From Scortum barcoo (lineage: Eukaryota; Chordata; Actinopteri; Centrarchiformes; Terapontidae): a stretch of 64,000 nucleotides of DNA. The stretch covers positions 14,877,001-14,941,000 of the forward strand of contig CM041553.1 of assembly GCA_023238725.1 (NCBI GenBank). The letters are read 5' to 3'. A model generated the notes under the pieces. That model did no database searches, was not told the origin of the DNA, and saw only the letters and a list, made by a program, of their open reading frames with translations. Positions 1-11,500 of this stretch are shown piece after piece (the stretch's first letter is position 1; every line of letters begins with the position of its first letter). The translations under genes were made by a program, and so were the position numbers.

Positions 1-2254
1 CTTAAATCAGAGCAACGCCCCGGCTAATGTTTCTGTGGGTAGGAAATAGAGCCGGAAATGTTCACCTCCATGTTCTCTCGCTACCCTGACCTCCACAAAG
101 CCTCCTCTGTGAGGAAAAATGACCCTCTCAGCACTTAGTACGTCCACTTCCAGAGGGTGGCAGCATGTCAGACTCTGTGTAATTTAACTGTGCATTTGTG
201 GTTTTAACTGGGAAGTACTGACGTGGTTGTTTTATCCCGGCCTGGCAACCTTATTTGACACTTTCAAGAGGGAAAAAAAACATTAAGAGAGTAGGAAGTG
301 GGGTGGGGGATATAACCCTCTTGAAGGTCTTTGTTTACATGTGAGAAAATGCAGCTTTAGCGCTCCCATTGTTTAGACTGGGGCTTGAAATTTGTTTTGA
401 TTGAGTCACGGGCCTATTGTGTCGTGGTTGGGCCAGCTGCAGTAACAGTATGAGGGTCCAGTCTCTTTGGCTTTTTGTGATGTCTTCTCTACTTCCTCTC
501 TTTCTTTCTCTCTCTCACTCTCTGCCCCCCCCACCCTCACCCCCACCCTTGTGGCTCCTTGATGCACTGCAGCTCTTTTTTTTTTCAGGCAAAGATATGT
601 GACCTTTTTTTCTTTTTTCTTTTTTTCATAAAAATGCTCCCCCTTGTGAGATGCTTGTCTCTAAATGAAAGGGCCCCCCAGGTAATGTGGGGGGCACAGA
701 CAGAAAGGACATTGGGGCTGAAGGAAGTGGTGTTTATTTTTATTTTGCTCTAGTCAGTCTGGCCATTGTTTTAAAGGAGGCAAAAACCCTCATCCCAAGT
801 TCCATCTATTTTTTCTGCTCTCACTCATTTTCTGCCTCTTTACTCCCCTCTTTGCTCACTCCTCCTTTTCCTGCTCCTCCGCCCTGACGGTGAACATGAG
901 TGGCGGTGGAGGCCTTTGAAGAGAGACCACAGCAGAGGGAGCAGTCATTGTGCCGGGGCTTTGAATACCCCCCCCCCCTTTCCTTCTCTCCCAGCCTGCA
1001 GCGGCTCAGTCTGAGCCGTGCGGGGGCACACGGCCAGGCTTCAGCTGCCCGGGCCCCCGGCGATGCCGCCTTAGATGTGGGCAACGCCTCCCACTGCCTC
1101 CTCCTCCCACACCCTCCTATACTCTCCTCGTCTCACCCATGCATGCCTGAGGTTTGGGTTTTTGGTGGCTCCCCCTCCCCTTTTCCCCTTTTGACCACAA
1201 GCAGACCCCACCCTTCCCCTCTCTCCAATATTTAACACAGGCACCGACTTCTCTCGTCTTTCTCCGCACCCTTTTAGCTTCAGCCCCCCTCTCCCTGACT
1301 GACTTGTTAGTTTCTGATAGCCCCTCTGGAAGAGATGCATCCCCTGAGCCTGCCTTTTGATTGGAGGTTAAAAATTTCAAAGCTTTCTTTCTTTTTTTTC
1401 TTCTTTTTTTTAAAGGGGGCGATTTTCTTTCATGTTGAATGTCTCAGAGCCAAAGGAAGTGCTGACTCTGCACATCATTTTGTTTAAAACATCGCTTTGT
1501 CTTCCAGGTGCTCTTTTTTATTTATTTATTATTATTTTTTTTTATTGGCCGGCTCGTTTTATTTTTCTCTTGTGTCTTTTAAGAGCAGCACTGCCACAAA
1601 CGTACAGTCTCCTTTTTTTTTTTTTTTTTTTTAAAGGTGTCACCAGAGCCAGCTGTACAGTCCAGGCCAAGGTCACTGCCAAGACACGCCACCGCAGCAG
1701 ACTTTAATGTAAATGTGTAGGCAATTACTTGTTAGAGCTCACAAGTCTGTTCAGTCTGTGTTCAAGTCTGTGTCTGAGCCAGGCTGGACTGACCTCAGTG
1801 GGTGATGTAACAATGGGTCGGTACTTAGTGTTTGCTGCAGGTCGAAATAATACAAAAAAAAAAAAAAAAAAGGAGCAGTCGTTTCAGTATTTATCTCATC
1901 GGATTGGAATGACACAGACAGACCTGTTGGTTCAGTTTGTTTGAAGCCATGACATTTATCAATGATTGTATTTTGCACTGATTGTACTTCTTTAATCAAC
2001 CGGTCTGTTGTCAGAAAATGAATTGCCAACTATTTGGGTAATTTTGAAGTAGTTTACAAGCAAAAACGCCAAATGTTCACAGGTTTCTCTTTCATATGTT
2101 GTAAACTGAACTTCTTAAGAATTTTTTTCCCCCCTTTTTTTCCTAACAGTCTTTATACTTAATCAGACAATTGATACACAAAATAAAGGAGGCATAAATT
2201 GATTTTGAAAACAGTCACGTATTTCCTCCTATGAACCAATTTTCACTAAAGGTT

Positions 2255-2263
2255 AGATCAAAG
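2255..2263 (+). promoter_or_regulatory. TCF/LEF-type binding site AGATCAAAG
   Basis: Second exact copy of the nonamer, in AT-richer sequence of the lef1 last intron. A shorter CTTTGAT core also occurs at 2990-2996. Functional status is unknown. Confidence 0.3.
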
Positions 2264-4559
2264 TCGGGCCACAATCTTATCGTCTCTGACATTTATTGCA
2301 ACCTGAAGTGTCATTTTCCTAATTTTGGTCATCATTCCTACTGGTAACGATAAGAACACACTCCAGGTTGATCGCTGAGATGTGATAACGTGGAAAGATC
2401 GCTCAAAAGGAGTCGGAGATGGATACAAACCAGTGACAGTAAAATAATAACCCAGACTGTGTGTTTAAACATCCATCACAGTTTACAGACCAACATCCTT
2501 CTTCAAGCCACTGTACGAGCCGTAGTTCTGTGCATAATGACATTGATTTAAGTCATCTGACCACTTGTTTCTTTTCCTGTGACACCTCTTGATTACAGTA
2601 TTACTAAAACTGATAGAGATGACATTGAAAATAAGATGGTGAACAGAAGTTGTAATAGGCGGATTTGTCTTTTTTTTTTTTTAGATGACTCAGGCACATC
2701 TTGTCTCTCAGCCCCTCAGACTCTCACTGTCGTCTCTCCTCCAAATCTCCCCTCTTCTCTTTGCCATGGTAAAGTCTGCGCCTCAGCCTGTGCTGGAGAC
2801 ACCTCTCTCCACTTGGCTTATTTTTAGAGTAATTTGTCGGCGGTGTTTTCCTTTTTAATGGCACCAAAAGAAACCCCAGAGCTGTGTGTGTGTGTGTGTG
2901 TGTGCAGGGGGCTGAGAGGAGGCTGAGTGAGTGGGTCAGGGGTTTGGAGGTTAGGGGGCTATAAGGCAGGCGGGCCCCAGCTGCGGGCGCTTTGATTTGG
3001 CCTGGGAGGTGAAAGCGGTGATTGAGACGCGAGGCTGTGCCAGTTATCTTAACCTCCCACACTTCAAAAGCTGGGCGAGAGCTTGTCCGACTCCTTCCCC
3101 CTCCTCCCCTCCGTCCTGTAGAGGGAAAGGAATTGGGGGAGAGAGAAGGGGGGAGACTAAACCTTCGCTAGCCCTCTGAACAGAGGAGCGTTTCATTTCC
3201 TGCAAAAAAGTCCAGCCGGCATTCCTGAGCACTAATGTAGAGGGAGGAGGAGGGAGGTGAGGAGGGGGAGAGGAGGGGTCAAGCTGCTCCTGAATCCCAG
3301 TGTTTGTGTCGGCCGGACCTTGTGAAGAGCTGGCCTGGTGCCCCCTACAACCAACCGCCACGCAAGTACACACCCCTGCTGTTAGTTACCGCCAGCCTTT
3401 TTTTTTTTTTTTTTATACTTGCGCACACACTTCTCGCCCGCGGCCCCTCAGGCCTCTTCCCCAGGCAGGAAGGGCCAGCGCTTTTTATGTCTGCGGTGGG
3501 GGGAAGGAAAAAATGCTCCCCAGGAAACAGGGTGCAGCGCCGGGCGTGCGGGCCCGCTTTGAGATCCTGGGATGAAAAGAGAGAGGGCGGCGGAGGTAAA
3601 TAAAAGCGACAGGGGCTCTCTCTTTCTCTCCCAGCGCTGGGCTCCTTTCAGTTTCTGCTCTGTGCTGCCCGGGGTCAGCTCTCCTCGGGAAAGGTGGCCT
3701 CTGTGCTGTTCCCTTTTATCCACATGTGGTAAAGCAGTCTGCAGGGTAGTGTGTGTGTGTGTGTTGGTGTGTGTGTGTGTGCGCGCTAAGACTTTGGAGT
3801 GTTAAGATGCAGCGAGCAGCAGGGCTCAGCTGACTTTGTTCCTACAAAAACACACTCTTGGCTTTGCCACAAGGGAAAAGCAAACTAATACCGTATCTCT
3901 TCCTTTTTTCGTCTTCACACAACACCCATCTTTTCAGTCGCAGGAGGCATCCATGCACCTCTGTCTCTGCCTCTCCACTTTGATCACAGATTCTATTTGA
4001 TGCTGCTCGGGTCTAAAATAACTCTCCTTGGCTTGTCAATAACTGAAGCTAACTCTGTTATGTTAGCTCGAGCCCCGGATCACGAGAGGGAAAAGAACAC
4101 TTTTGCAGCTTGACAAACAATTTCCCTGTCTGAAAGAGGGGGTTGGTGATGGGGGGGGGGGGATAAGGGGCTAATTTCATGAGAGTCCTGTGAAGTGGAC
4201 TGAGCAGCCGGGTAACATTTTTTTTTTACATTGCAGCGTCAATCTGCACCCGAAGCGCGCTGGTTCAGATAATTACCACCATACTCCCGAACTCTGCCAG
4301 TTTTAACCAACCGGGGGTCAACGCGGCGATCCTTCTGCGCCGAGAGAGCGTTTCCTCATCTTGTTTTCCCATCGCCCACCTGCAGCGGCGGCTTAAATGT
4401 CATCCAGAAGCTACGCGAATGGGCTCACGCCTCGCTCGCTCTCTCTCAGAGAGAGAGGGAGAGAAGAGAGAGAGAGAGAGAGAGGAATGAGTCAGCCAGG
4501 GGAGGGCAAAGAAGAGCGTAGCGCTGCCAGCTGGGTCACGGCAACCCCCATGTTAGACT

Positions 4560-4568
4560 AGATCAAAG
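4560..4568 (+). promoter_or_regulatory. TCF/LEF-type binding site AGATCAAAG
   Basis: Exact match to the optimal TCF/LEF motif, in a CpG-rich patch of the last lef1 intron about 390 bp before the terminal exon. Identical nonamers occur at 2255-2263 and 6965-6973. LEF1 is a known Wnt target, so autoregulation is plausible, but it is an inference from motif matches only. Confidence 0.35.
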
Positions 4569-4955
4569 CTAGACCGGCCCACATCCTGTCACTGACCTAT
4601 AACCCCCCTCTGTAGTTTGGTGCTCTGCCGCAACGCTGCTGCAAAAGCTTTCATTCAGTCCGCTGCAACGCTACGAAGAGAAGGAAAAAAATATGATTCA
4701 TTATGTAGATGGTAATGACAGGTTGTTTGTTCCTCCCTGAACCGGGGAGGCGTGCTTGCATGGTGAGACACTTTTCGAGTCATTCTGAGTCATCTTGATA
4801 TGTCTGGATTTGGTTAATGTGACGTGAATGTGACCAGTGTTCTGCTGTGGAGTGCTGATGTTCTTTTATTTATTTTTCTGTTTTGTATATGCAGAAGCAG
4901 TTAGTTCATAGTTGATTGATTGTCTTTGTTTCTCCTTGTTTTTCTTTTTCTTCAG

Positions 4956-5035
4956 GAGGGAAACGTAACGGCTTCTCCACATGCAAAGCGAAGGCAGCAG
5001 CTACGGGCCCTCTGCTAGAGATGGAGGCCTGTTAG
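4956..5035 (+). CDS. lef1: Lef1, C-terminal coding exon (partial gene)
   Basis: This is the terminal coding exon of a TCF/LEF HMG-box transcription factor, the nuclear DNA-binding partner of beta-catenin in Wnt signalling. After the acceptor at 4953-4955 the exon enters in phase with a split glycine codon and reads GGKRNGFSTCKAKAAAT, then GPLLEMEAC, with TAG at 5033-5035. A GGKRN...F...MEA-type tail is the alternative C-terminus I remember from TCF7, TCF7L2 and LEF1 family isoforms. It is short and carries no C-clamp. The gene is assigned as lef1 rather than another TCF because it lies tail-to-tail with hadh, as in human. Only about 26 residues lie in the window; the beta-catenin-binding region and HMG box are upstream. 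The alternative is a paralogous tcf7-type gene, which the neighbours make unlikely. Confidence 0.82.
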
Positions 5036-6512
5036 ATTCCATGAAGACCCTTAAAATCTCCAAACCGAAGCCTCCAGTTCTCAGAGGACCCCACCCCTAA
5101 ACCCCTTCACCCCACCCCCAATCACCCCTATCACCCGTTCCTCCCAACCCCACCTGACACTACTCCCTTTCCGTCGACACAGTCACATCACCACCATAAA
5201 AAACACTTCACTGTATGACTCTACTCCCTTTCTGAAGGCGCCTGCTGTAGAGACACTGAACTGAACAAGACAATCACGATAAGTAGGAGCACCCTCACGC
5301 GACCACGCCCTCTCACCGATGTTTCTCGGCCAATTTGACGTCTGTGTTATGTCAGTTTTTCCCTTTTCACAATCAGCTTTACCGCAATCCAAGGCACTGC
5401 ACTGAAAAAACAGCGGCAATCTCGATGTGCGCACAGTCCTCTCCACTGCACCGCCCCCCCCTTCCCCCCGAACGCCCCAAAAACACACCTGTTTCTGAGT
5501 TACTGTAATTTATTTGTCACCTCAGTTTCTTTGTGTAGTTCATCAGGCCGACGCTCCCTCCCCCAAACACCTTTCCCCTTCTTCTCTATCTCTCTCTTTC
5601 TCACTGTCCCTGGATTTTTGAGACCATTTTGGGGTTTCGCCCGACCGACCAAACACCTCTTTTTAGACTGCACTAAGGAAGACGGAGGGATCTCATCTTG
5701 TCTACGAAACGTCCTCAAGACGCCATTTTAGTTTGTTGCTGACCAGTTGGTGCAAAAAAGGATCAACATGTTGATTTGCTTTTCATTTTAGACTGAGTTT
5801 TATTTTGAATGCTTTTTTGTATCTTGAACCCTTGTTTTAATTTCTCGGTGTAAATTTTAGTGATTTTGTTTTTCTTTTTCTTTTTTTTTTTTTTTTTTTA
5901 AATATTGTTTTTTTTTATATAGTGGTATATATGAAAATAAGCTTTGGACACAGGAAAGCCATTTTTCTTGTTGAAGCGTCTTGCAGAAAATTGAAACTTA
6001 AGGCTTCTTTTGATAACTATTTGTAACAAATAGTGACCTCGAGTCTTGCTCAGATGTAAAATAATGCTCAGTATGTGTACTTTTTAAAACTGTCAGGATA
6101 TGTCAATTTTCTTGGTATTTTTGCAGGCAACATTAGGACAAAGGCGAGAGTGATAGCTCAGAGGCCTATATTTTATTGTTCTAAAACATGACAAATGAAG
6201 CAGATATATATATTTACCCCAGCACTTGGCAGTCTTTCTTTTATTGCAATGGACCTTTGTCTTTTCTCTCTGGTAGCTAATAGTGTGGTCTTTAGCCATG
6301 TTGTTTATTCCATGCAAGCATCTCTGTAACATTTTGATTTTAATGCTCTATTTTAGTATTACTTGATGAATTCATTTTTACTATCATGTTTTGGGTCACT
6401 ATCATCTTGGTTTAGCATTTTGCTTCTCCAAGCGGTCATATTTGAACTATTTCAACATGTTTTTGTTTTTTTGTTTTTTTTGTAAGAAAAATAAAAAGGC
6501 ACCATTGGCTCA
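5036..6512 (+). other. lef1: lef1 3' UTR
   Basis: Non-coding sequence follows the lef1 stop. It opens with a C-rich stretch (about 5080-5170), becomes AT-rich with poly-T tracts near 5870-5915, and reaches an AATAAA at 6490-6495. The length of roughly 1.4-1.5 kb is inferred from that signal; an earlier or later site cannot be excluded. Small frames of 60-100 codons on both strands show no domain. Confidence 0.55.
6490..6495 (+). terminator. lef1: lef1 poly(A) signal (AATAAA)
   Basis: Canonical hexamer about 1.46 kb after the lef1 stop. It is the last AATAAA on the plus strand before the intergenic gap, within an A-rich run. Confidence 0.5.
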
Positions 6513-8128
6513 TTTGATCCCTTGTGTGGTGGAAGACCAGAGCTAGATGTGCCAGATGTAACGGTCTGTGTCGTCTTTTGAGATTATAATGCAACGTATG
6601 AATAGGTGGCACTTAAGCATTATAAGTGGCGTAGAGCAGGTAAAACATTTGATAGAACATGTTTGAGTCTTTGTGGCAACATCAAAAAGCTTAAAGAAAT
6701 TGACAAGCAATTAAAACTCCAAAAGCGCACACAATGCTTGGAGCCACATTTATACAGCATATTATTGCACTGAGAATGAAAAGAGAAACCTACAACAGTG
6801 AATTTAAAAACCTTTCAATAGGGTCCATTTCAAAGGTGAGATCAATCTTTTCTTCTGTGTCACTCTGTAACAATTGTGAGGTAAACAGACTTCAAATTCA
6901 GTTAAAAATAAAAAAAAGGTTTCTAAAGATTTCTAAAGAAAAAACATTTGTGATGAAAGAGCCAAGATCAAAGGAAAATTCTATTAATAGACAGATGTGA
7001 ATTGTGCCACTTGAATGTCATTATTTCAAGTGAAACCGCACCACCTAGTGTTCAAGTTGGGTTATCAGAACATTTTGAAGAAACCTGAGTGTGTAAAGCT
7101 TTATAACAGTATCTGACAAATTACATGTTCGATTCGATACAGATGAAACTCAAAAAGTGACAATAATGCAGTCACAATAGTATAGTATTGGTATTAATAG
7201 TATTTCTATATACTGAACATTTATCACCTTAAATATCAGTTTAAGATGTTTTTCTATGAGATGATTTTCTGACATAACTAATTTGGAGGCCAACTGACAT
7301 CACAGTTGTGCAACTTGGACAAGTGTGATGTGGAAGCATCGAGCCCACATATGCTGAGAATGGACTTTTCAGTGAAGTAGGAGACAATATTAAATCAATA
7401 TTAACATCCAACTATTCTGGATTTTTCATTGAGGAAAAGGGAGTAAATCTAAACCTGATGATTTTTTTTTTGTCTAGAGGTAACTTTAAAGGATGCATTC
7501 ACTTCCATATGAACACCAAATGCTTGTTCTAATCATTCTTCCTATTCAGACTGGTCATTTAAATATCTTATCCTATACCTTTTAATGTAAGCGATGGAGG
7601 ACAGAACACAGACCTCCACCTGAGCAAAAATATATTCCAAAATTTATTTGTAGCATTGACCCTATCTTCCAAAGTAAGTCTTTTTAAAATTCCCTTTTTG
7701 TGTTTGCTTGTTGAGCTGCAGTGGAAACAGCAAAACTGAAAAAAAAAAACCCTATATCTTCTAGTTGATGTCTGACAGCTAGTGTCAGACTAACTTCATA
7801 TTAACCAACAGATGGTGGTCAGGGAGAAAGGGAGAAAGACTACTAGCTATGAAAAACGGATATAAACAATATATTTTGAAATGTAAAAAAAACACCTTTT
7901 AAAATGTTTTATTTTATGGAGACTATTCAACCCTTGTTAAAGATAAAGGACACAAGCATGCTGCGTTTCGTGAAGTTACACTGAATGTAAAGTGTTAATA
8001 TGAGATGAGTCAATATGAGATGTTAATGTGAAGCTTACATGTCGCCTTGGTCTTAACATGCATCTGCAAAGCTGTCAACACACTTCACTCCTCTGATGAC
8101 AACAGACACAAAGTATTTGAAAAGTCTA
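6513..8128. other. intergenic region between convergent lef1 and hadh
   Basis: AT-rich sequence between the 3' ends of lef1 and hadh. An open frame of 88 codons on the plus strand (6734-7000) is Lys/Ser/Ile-rich with no recognisable domain. I see no RNA gene or mobile element. The only item picked out is the AGATCAAAG match at 6965-6973. Confidence 0.5.
6965..6973 (+). promoter_or_regulatory. TCF/LEF-type binding site AGATCAAAG
   Basis: Third exact copy, about 470 bp beyond the lef1 poly(A) signal in the lef1-hadh intergenic region. It is followed by G, extending the motif to AGATCAAAGG. Confidence 0.3.
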
Positions 8129-8134
8129 TTTATT
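8129..8134 (-). terminator. hadh: candidate hadh poly(A) signal
   Basis: AATAAA on the minus strand about 450 nt after the hadh stop. A nearer copy lies at 8423-8428. Either could be used. Confidence 0.45.
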
Positions 8135-8515
8135 CAAATTTAATTTCTTCACACATGAACTCAAAGACATAAGTGGTTGGACGTCCATAAGAAAATGACA
8201 GACACAGGTCGACCTTTAATGCAGGAGGCAAAGGCACTTCTTCCGTTTCTTATCAGTCGTCATTGGATGATTCTTTTTCTGGAGTTCTGACCCCAAAAAC
8301 TAAATTACTTGAGGTAAAACTTCAGCAACACTTAGCACACTGAAAAATTATATTGTCAGATCAATGAGCTTCAGCTTGTGGCCTTTAGCAGGGTCATTAT
8401 AAAACTCATTAAATAGCCCTATTTTATTAAATATCACACAGCCCTGTTTAAATGTTATTCTTTATCTTACAAGTCCTTGTTGGAGTTTTACCTCTCCAAA
8501 TGTTCTTCATGCACA

Positions 8516-8554
8516 GGCATAACCTCACCTATGTCACATAGGTGAGGTTATGCC
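8516..8554 (-). repeat. perfect 18-bp inverted repeat (hairpin) in the hadh 3' UTR
   Basis: Plus-strand left arm 8516-8533 reads GGCATAACCTCACCTATG. The right arm 8537-8554 is its exact reverse complement, with only 3 nt (8534-8536) between them. In hadh mRNA this would form an 18-bp stem-loop starting about 31 nt after the stop codon. No repeat family is recognised, so the function is unknown. Confidence 0.85.
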
Positions 8555-8585
8555 AGAAACCCCTCCTCTACTTCTACAAACTAAT

Positions 8586-11500
8586 TTACTTGTACTTGTA
8601 AAATCCTTCTCCTGTCTTTTTGCCACACTTGCCCTCTGCAACCAACTTGTTCAGCATCTCACTCTGGGCAAACAGTGGGTTGCTGGAATCCATTGCGCTC
8701 CAACCTAAAGATACGTGATGATAAAAAGGGTTTTTACATTTAACATTTCACTTTATATCCATGTCAATATTCTCCGCATAGTTTTACTCACCATCAATGA
8801 TGAACTTTACAGTGTCCAGTCCTACGTAGTCCGCGAGCTCAAACGGTCCCATGGGGTAACCTGCACCAAGTTTCATGGCAATATCAATGTCCTCTTTGGA
8901 TCCATGACCTGAAGAAGAAAACCCCAAAAACAATTGTCTTGGATTTCCACTTTAAATAATCATTATCTATCATGTAGAATGATCCCAATACTATTACATA
9001 ACTGGTGCTCACGCAGGTACCCATACCTCTCTCATGCAACTTGATGGCCTCCAATAAGTAAGGAACAAGTAGGCGGTTTACAATGAATCCTGGTGTATCC
9101 TGAACAAAGAGGGGTTGGATGCTGCTGAGTAGACTGTTAAATATACATTTAACACAACACCACAGCTACGCTGACATCAGACAGCAGGTCTCACCTTGCA
9201 GGACACTGGCGTTTTTCCGAGCACTTTGCTGAAGTTCAGGAGGGAATCGAAAGTCTCTTGGCTGGTTGCTGAGGTTGCAATGACCTGTGAGAGATCGATA
9301 CTTCAGCAACTGTGATTCCAATTAAGTGTTTACTAGCATTATACAGGTATCTCCAACTTTAGCTGAGGCTTGCACTGAAACACACCTACACTGTGACACT
9401 TATGTGACATATTGTCTGGTATTTCTATGCATTTGCCATCACCAGCTTACTTCAGAGCCAGCCAAATTTATAAATAATTAAATACCTGAAACTAACAATA
9501 TATTTAACTTTTTAAAAGCATTTTGAAATTACTTCAAATTGAGTTATGTTAACTCAGTATGTTGATGATGATGTTCTCTGTACATGTGGCAAAATCTATT
9601 ACATCTATTGCACGTCTGTCCGTCCCAGGGAGAGGGATCCCTCATCTGTGGCTCTTCCTCAGGTTTCTTCTTTTTTCCCATAAAGGGTTTTTTGAAGTTT
9701 TTCCTGACTCAGTTCGATGGGTCTAAGGACAGAGGGTGTCACAACTGTACAGATTGTAAAGCCCTCCGAGGCAAACAATGTTTGTGATTTTGGGCTTTAA
9801 ATACATATATTTTTTCTTTTTTTTTTTTAATAACAACTTCAGTAATTAACTGTATACAGTCTGTTTTGTTCCACTTCCTCTCAGTCATACAATCAGTCAT
9901 ACCTCCATCTGATACAGTTTACTGGGTGTAAAAAAAGATACCAGTGCCCTAAAACACACTCAAATCCATGTCTCTGTATTTCTCGCTCTATCGCTAAATG
10001 CAGTTTTTCATAAGAGAAGCACAGCCACTCTGTTTCACTCCACAAAGAAATAAAGTACTGAATTACATCTGATATTTGTGTTATCAATATGAAGGGGACA
10101 ATTTGTGTAAGAGCTCCGACATTATTTAACTTCTTCATATTTACATCTAGTCGTGGTACAATTAGTACAAAAGTAGCCACTGCCAGCTACCAGACAAAAC
10201 ATAAGGGATCAATAGCAACATGACACGGTAGTCTAAACTCTCTTTTGTGCACTGCATATTTGCACTGATGTAACAATAACAGAAGGGGTAGGCCTTTAAT
10301 TATTAAGCAGAAAATGAACGTTTAAATGTTTAGATTCATAAAACAGACTTTTACTTTTAAGTGGAGACGGTTAGATTAAGCTCATTCAGATGTTAAATAT
10401 CAGTATAGAATCACACACAATAACACTGTGTGTAAGCATATGCCCCCAAGGTAAAGGTAAAGGTTTTCTTTCATCCAACTGAACTGCTGCTTTCCTATCT
10501 TTAGTCTCCCTATATCTATCCATTCATGTAACAAGGCTATTATTTTGACACTGTCTTATGGAACAACGACAACAATGTGACCTATGAATGTATCTGCCAG
10601 TCACGTACATGTACGGCTACATTTGCTTAGGCTCACACACTCTACATCTATACGCCAATGGATACCCAGTCATGTAAGATGTACTCTCCGTCTGTTTTTA
10701 TTCTGAATCTGTTTTGTCCTTTTGTTTAAGTTATTTTAATCTGAATTTAAAAGCCTAATCAAGCACAGGGGTCGTAAAAGAAGCTTCAGCTTTTTGCTCT
10801 TTATATGTCACATTTTCTGCATTACTTTGAAGTACGTAGCTGTGTGAAACAAGTGGATGAAAATAAAACACACCAATCATTTTCAGGAGCCCTACCTCCA
10901 CGAGCTTCATCATAGGAACTGGGTTGAAGAAGTGAAGGCCACCAAATCTATCCAGCCTGTTGGTGGAGCTCGCAATGTCAGAGATGGGCAGGGAAGAAGT
11001 GTTGCTGGCAAAGATGGTGTGTCTAAAACAGATAACATATAATATGAACAGCGGCCAATAATAATAGCAGACATTTTCATTTCATTGTCCAATAAAAATG
11101 CCACAACATGCAATAAGTTTCCTCTTTCCTCTCAGACTAGATCTCAGAATTGAAATGGATTTGGAAATTAAGACACAGTGCCCTGAAAGCCAGAGCAAAC
11201 ATTAATCAGCAGCAGCCTTTCCCACACTTAGAGCTGATACATTAAACAGAAACGCGCCGATGCTTACGCTGGGGCCAGCTTGTCAAGCCGACCAAAGAGG
11301 TCCTGTTTGATCTTGAGGTTTTCTATAATGGCCTCCAACACAAGATCTGTGCCCTGAACTACAGATCCGGCGTCTGTCGAGGTCGACACATTCTGCAGGA
11401 CTTTCTGGATAAACTCTTCACCTGCCTGAAACAAACCAAATGCAAAACTTCCGATTAATGACACACACTTCACTCACCATTTTTTTCTCATTTCTATTTT

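Larger units (their letters stand above)
1..4955 (+). other. lef1: last intron of lef1 (non-coding, partial)
   Basis: I see no convincing coding exon here. The stretch ends in a good acceptor (pyrimidine tract, then CAG at 4953-4955) feeding the lef1 terminal exon, so it is read as the final lef1 intron, whose 5' end lies outside the window. It is heterogeneous: T-rich tracts at 560-630 and 1380-1640, a (TG)n tract near 2883-2904, GC- and CpG-rich patches near 2920-3600 and 4220-4680, and a GA-rich simple repeat at about 4441-4484. The HMG-box exon and the basic exon that follows it in this family were not found, so they must lie upstream. The open frames of 60-110 codons in this stretch are low-complexity or overlap on both strands, and none has a recognisable domain. 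Confidence 0.6.

Noticed and set aside
2724..3373. overlapping frames of about 110 codons in the lef1 intron
   Set aside because: Low-complexity Ser/Pro/Thr and repeat-derived His-Thr runs on both strands; no homology recognised.
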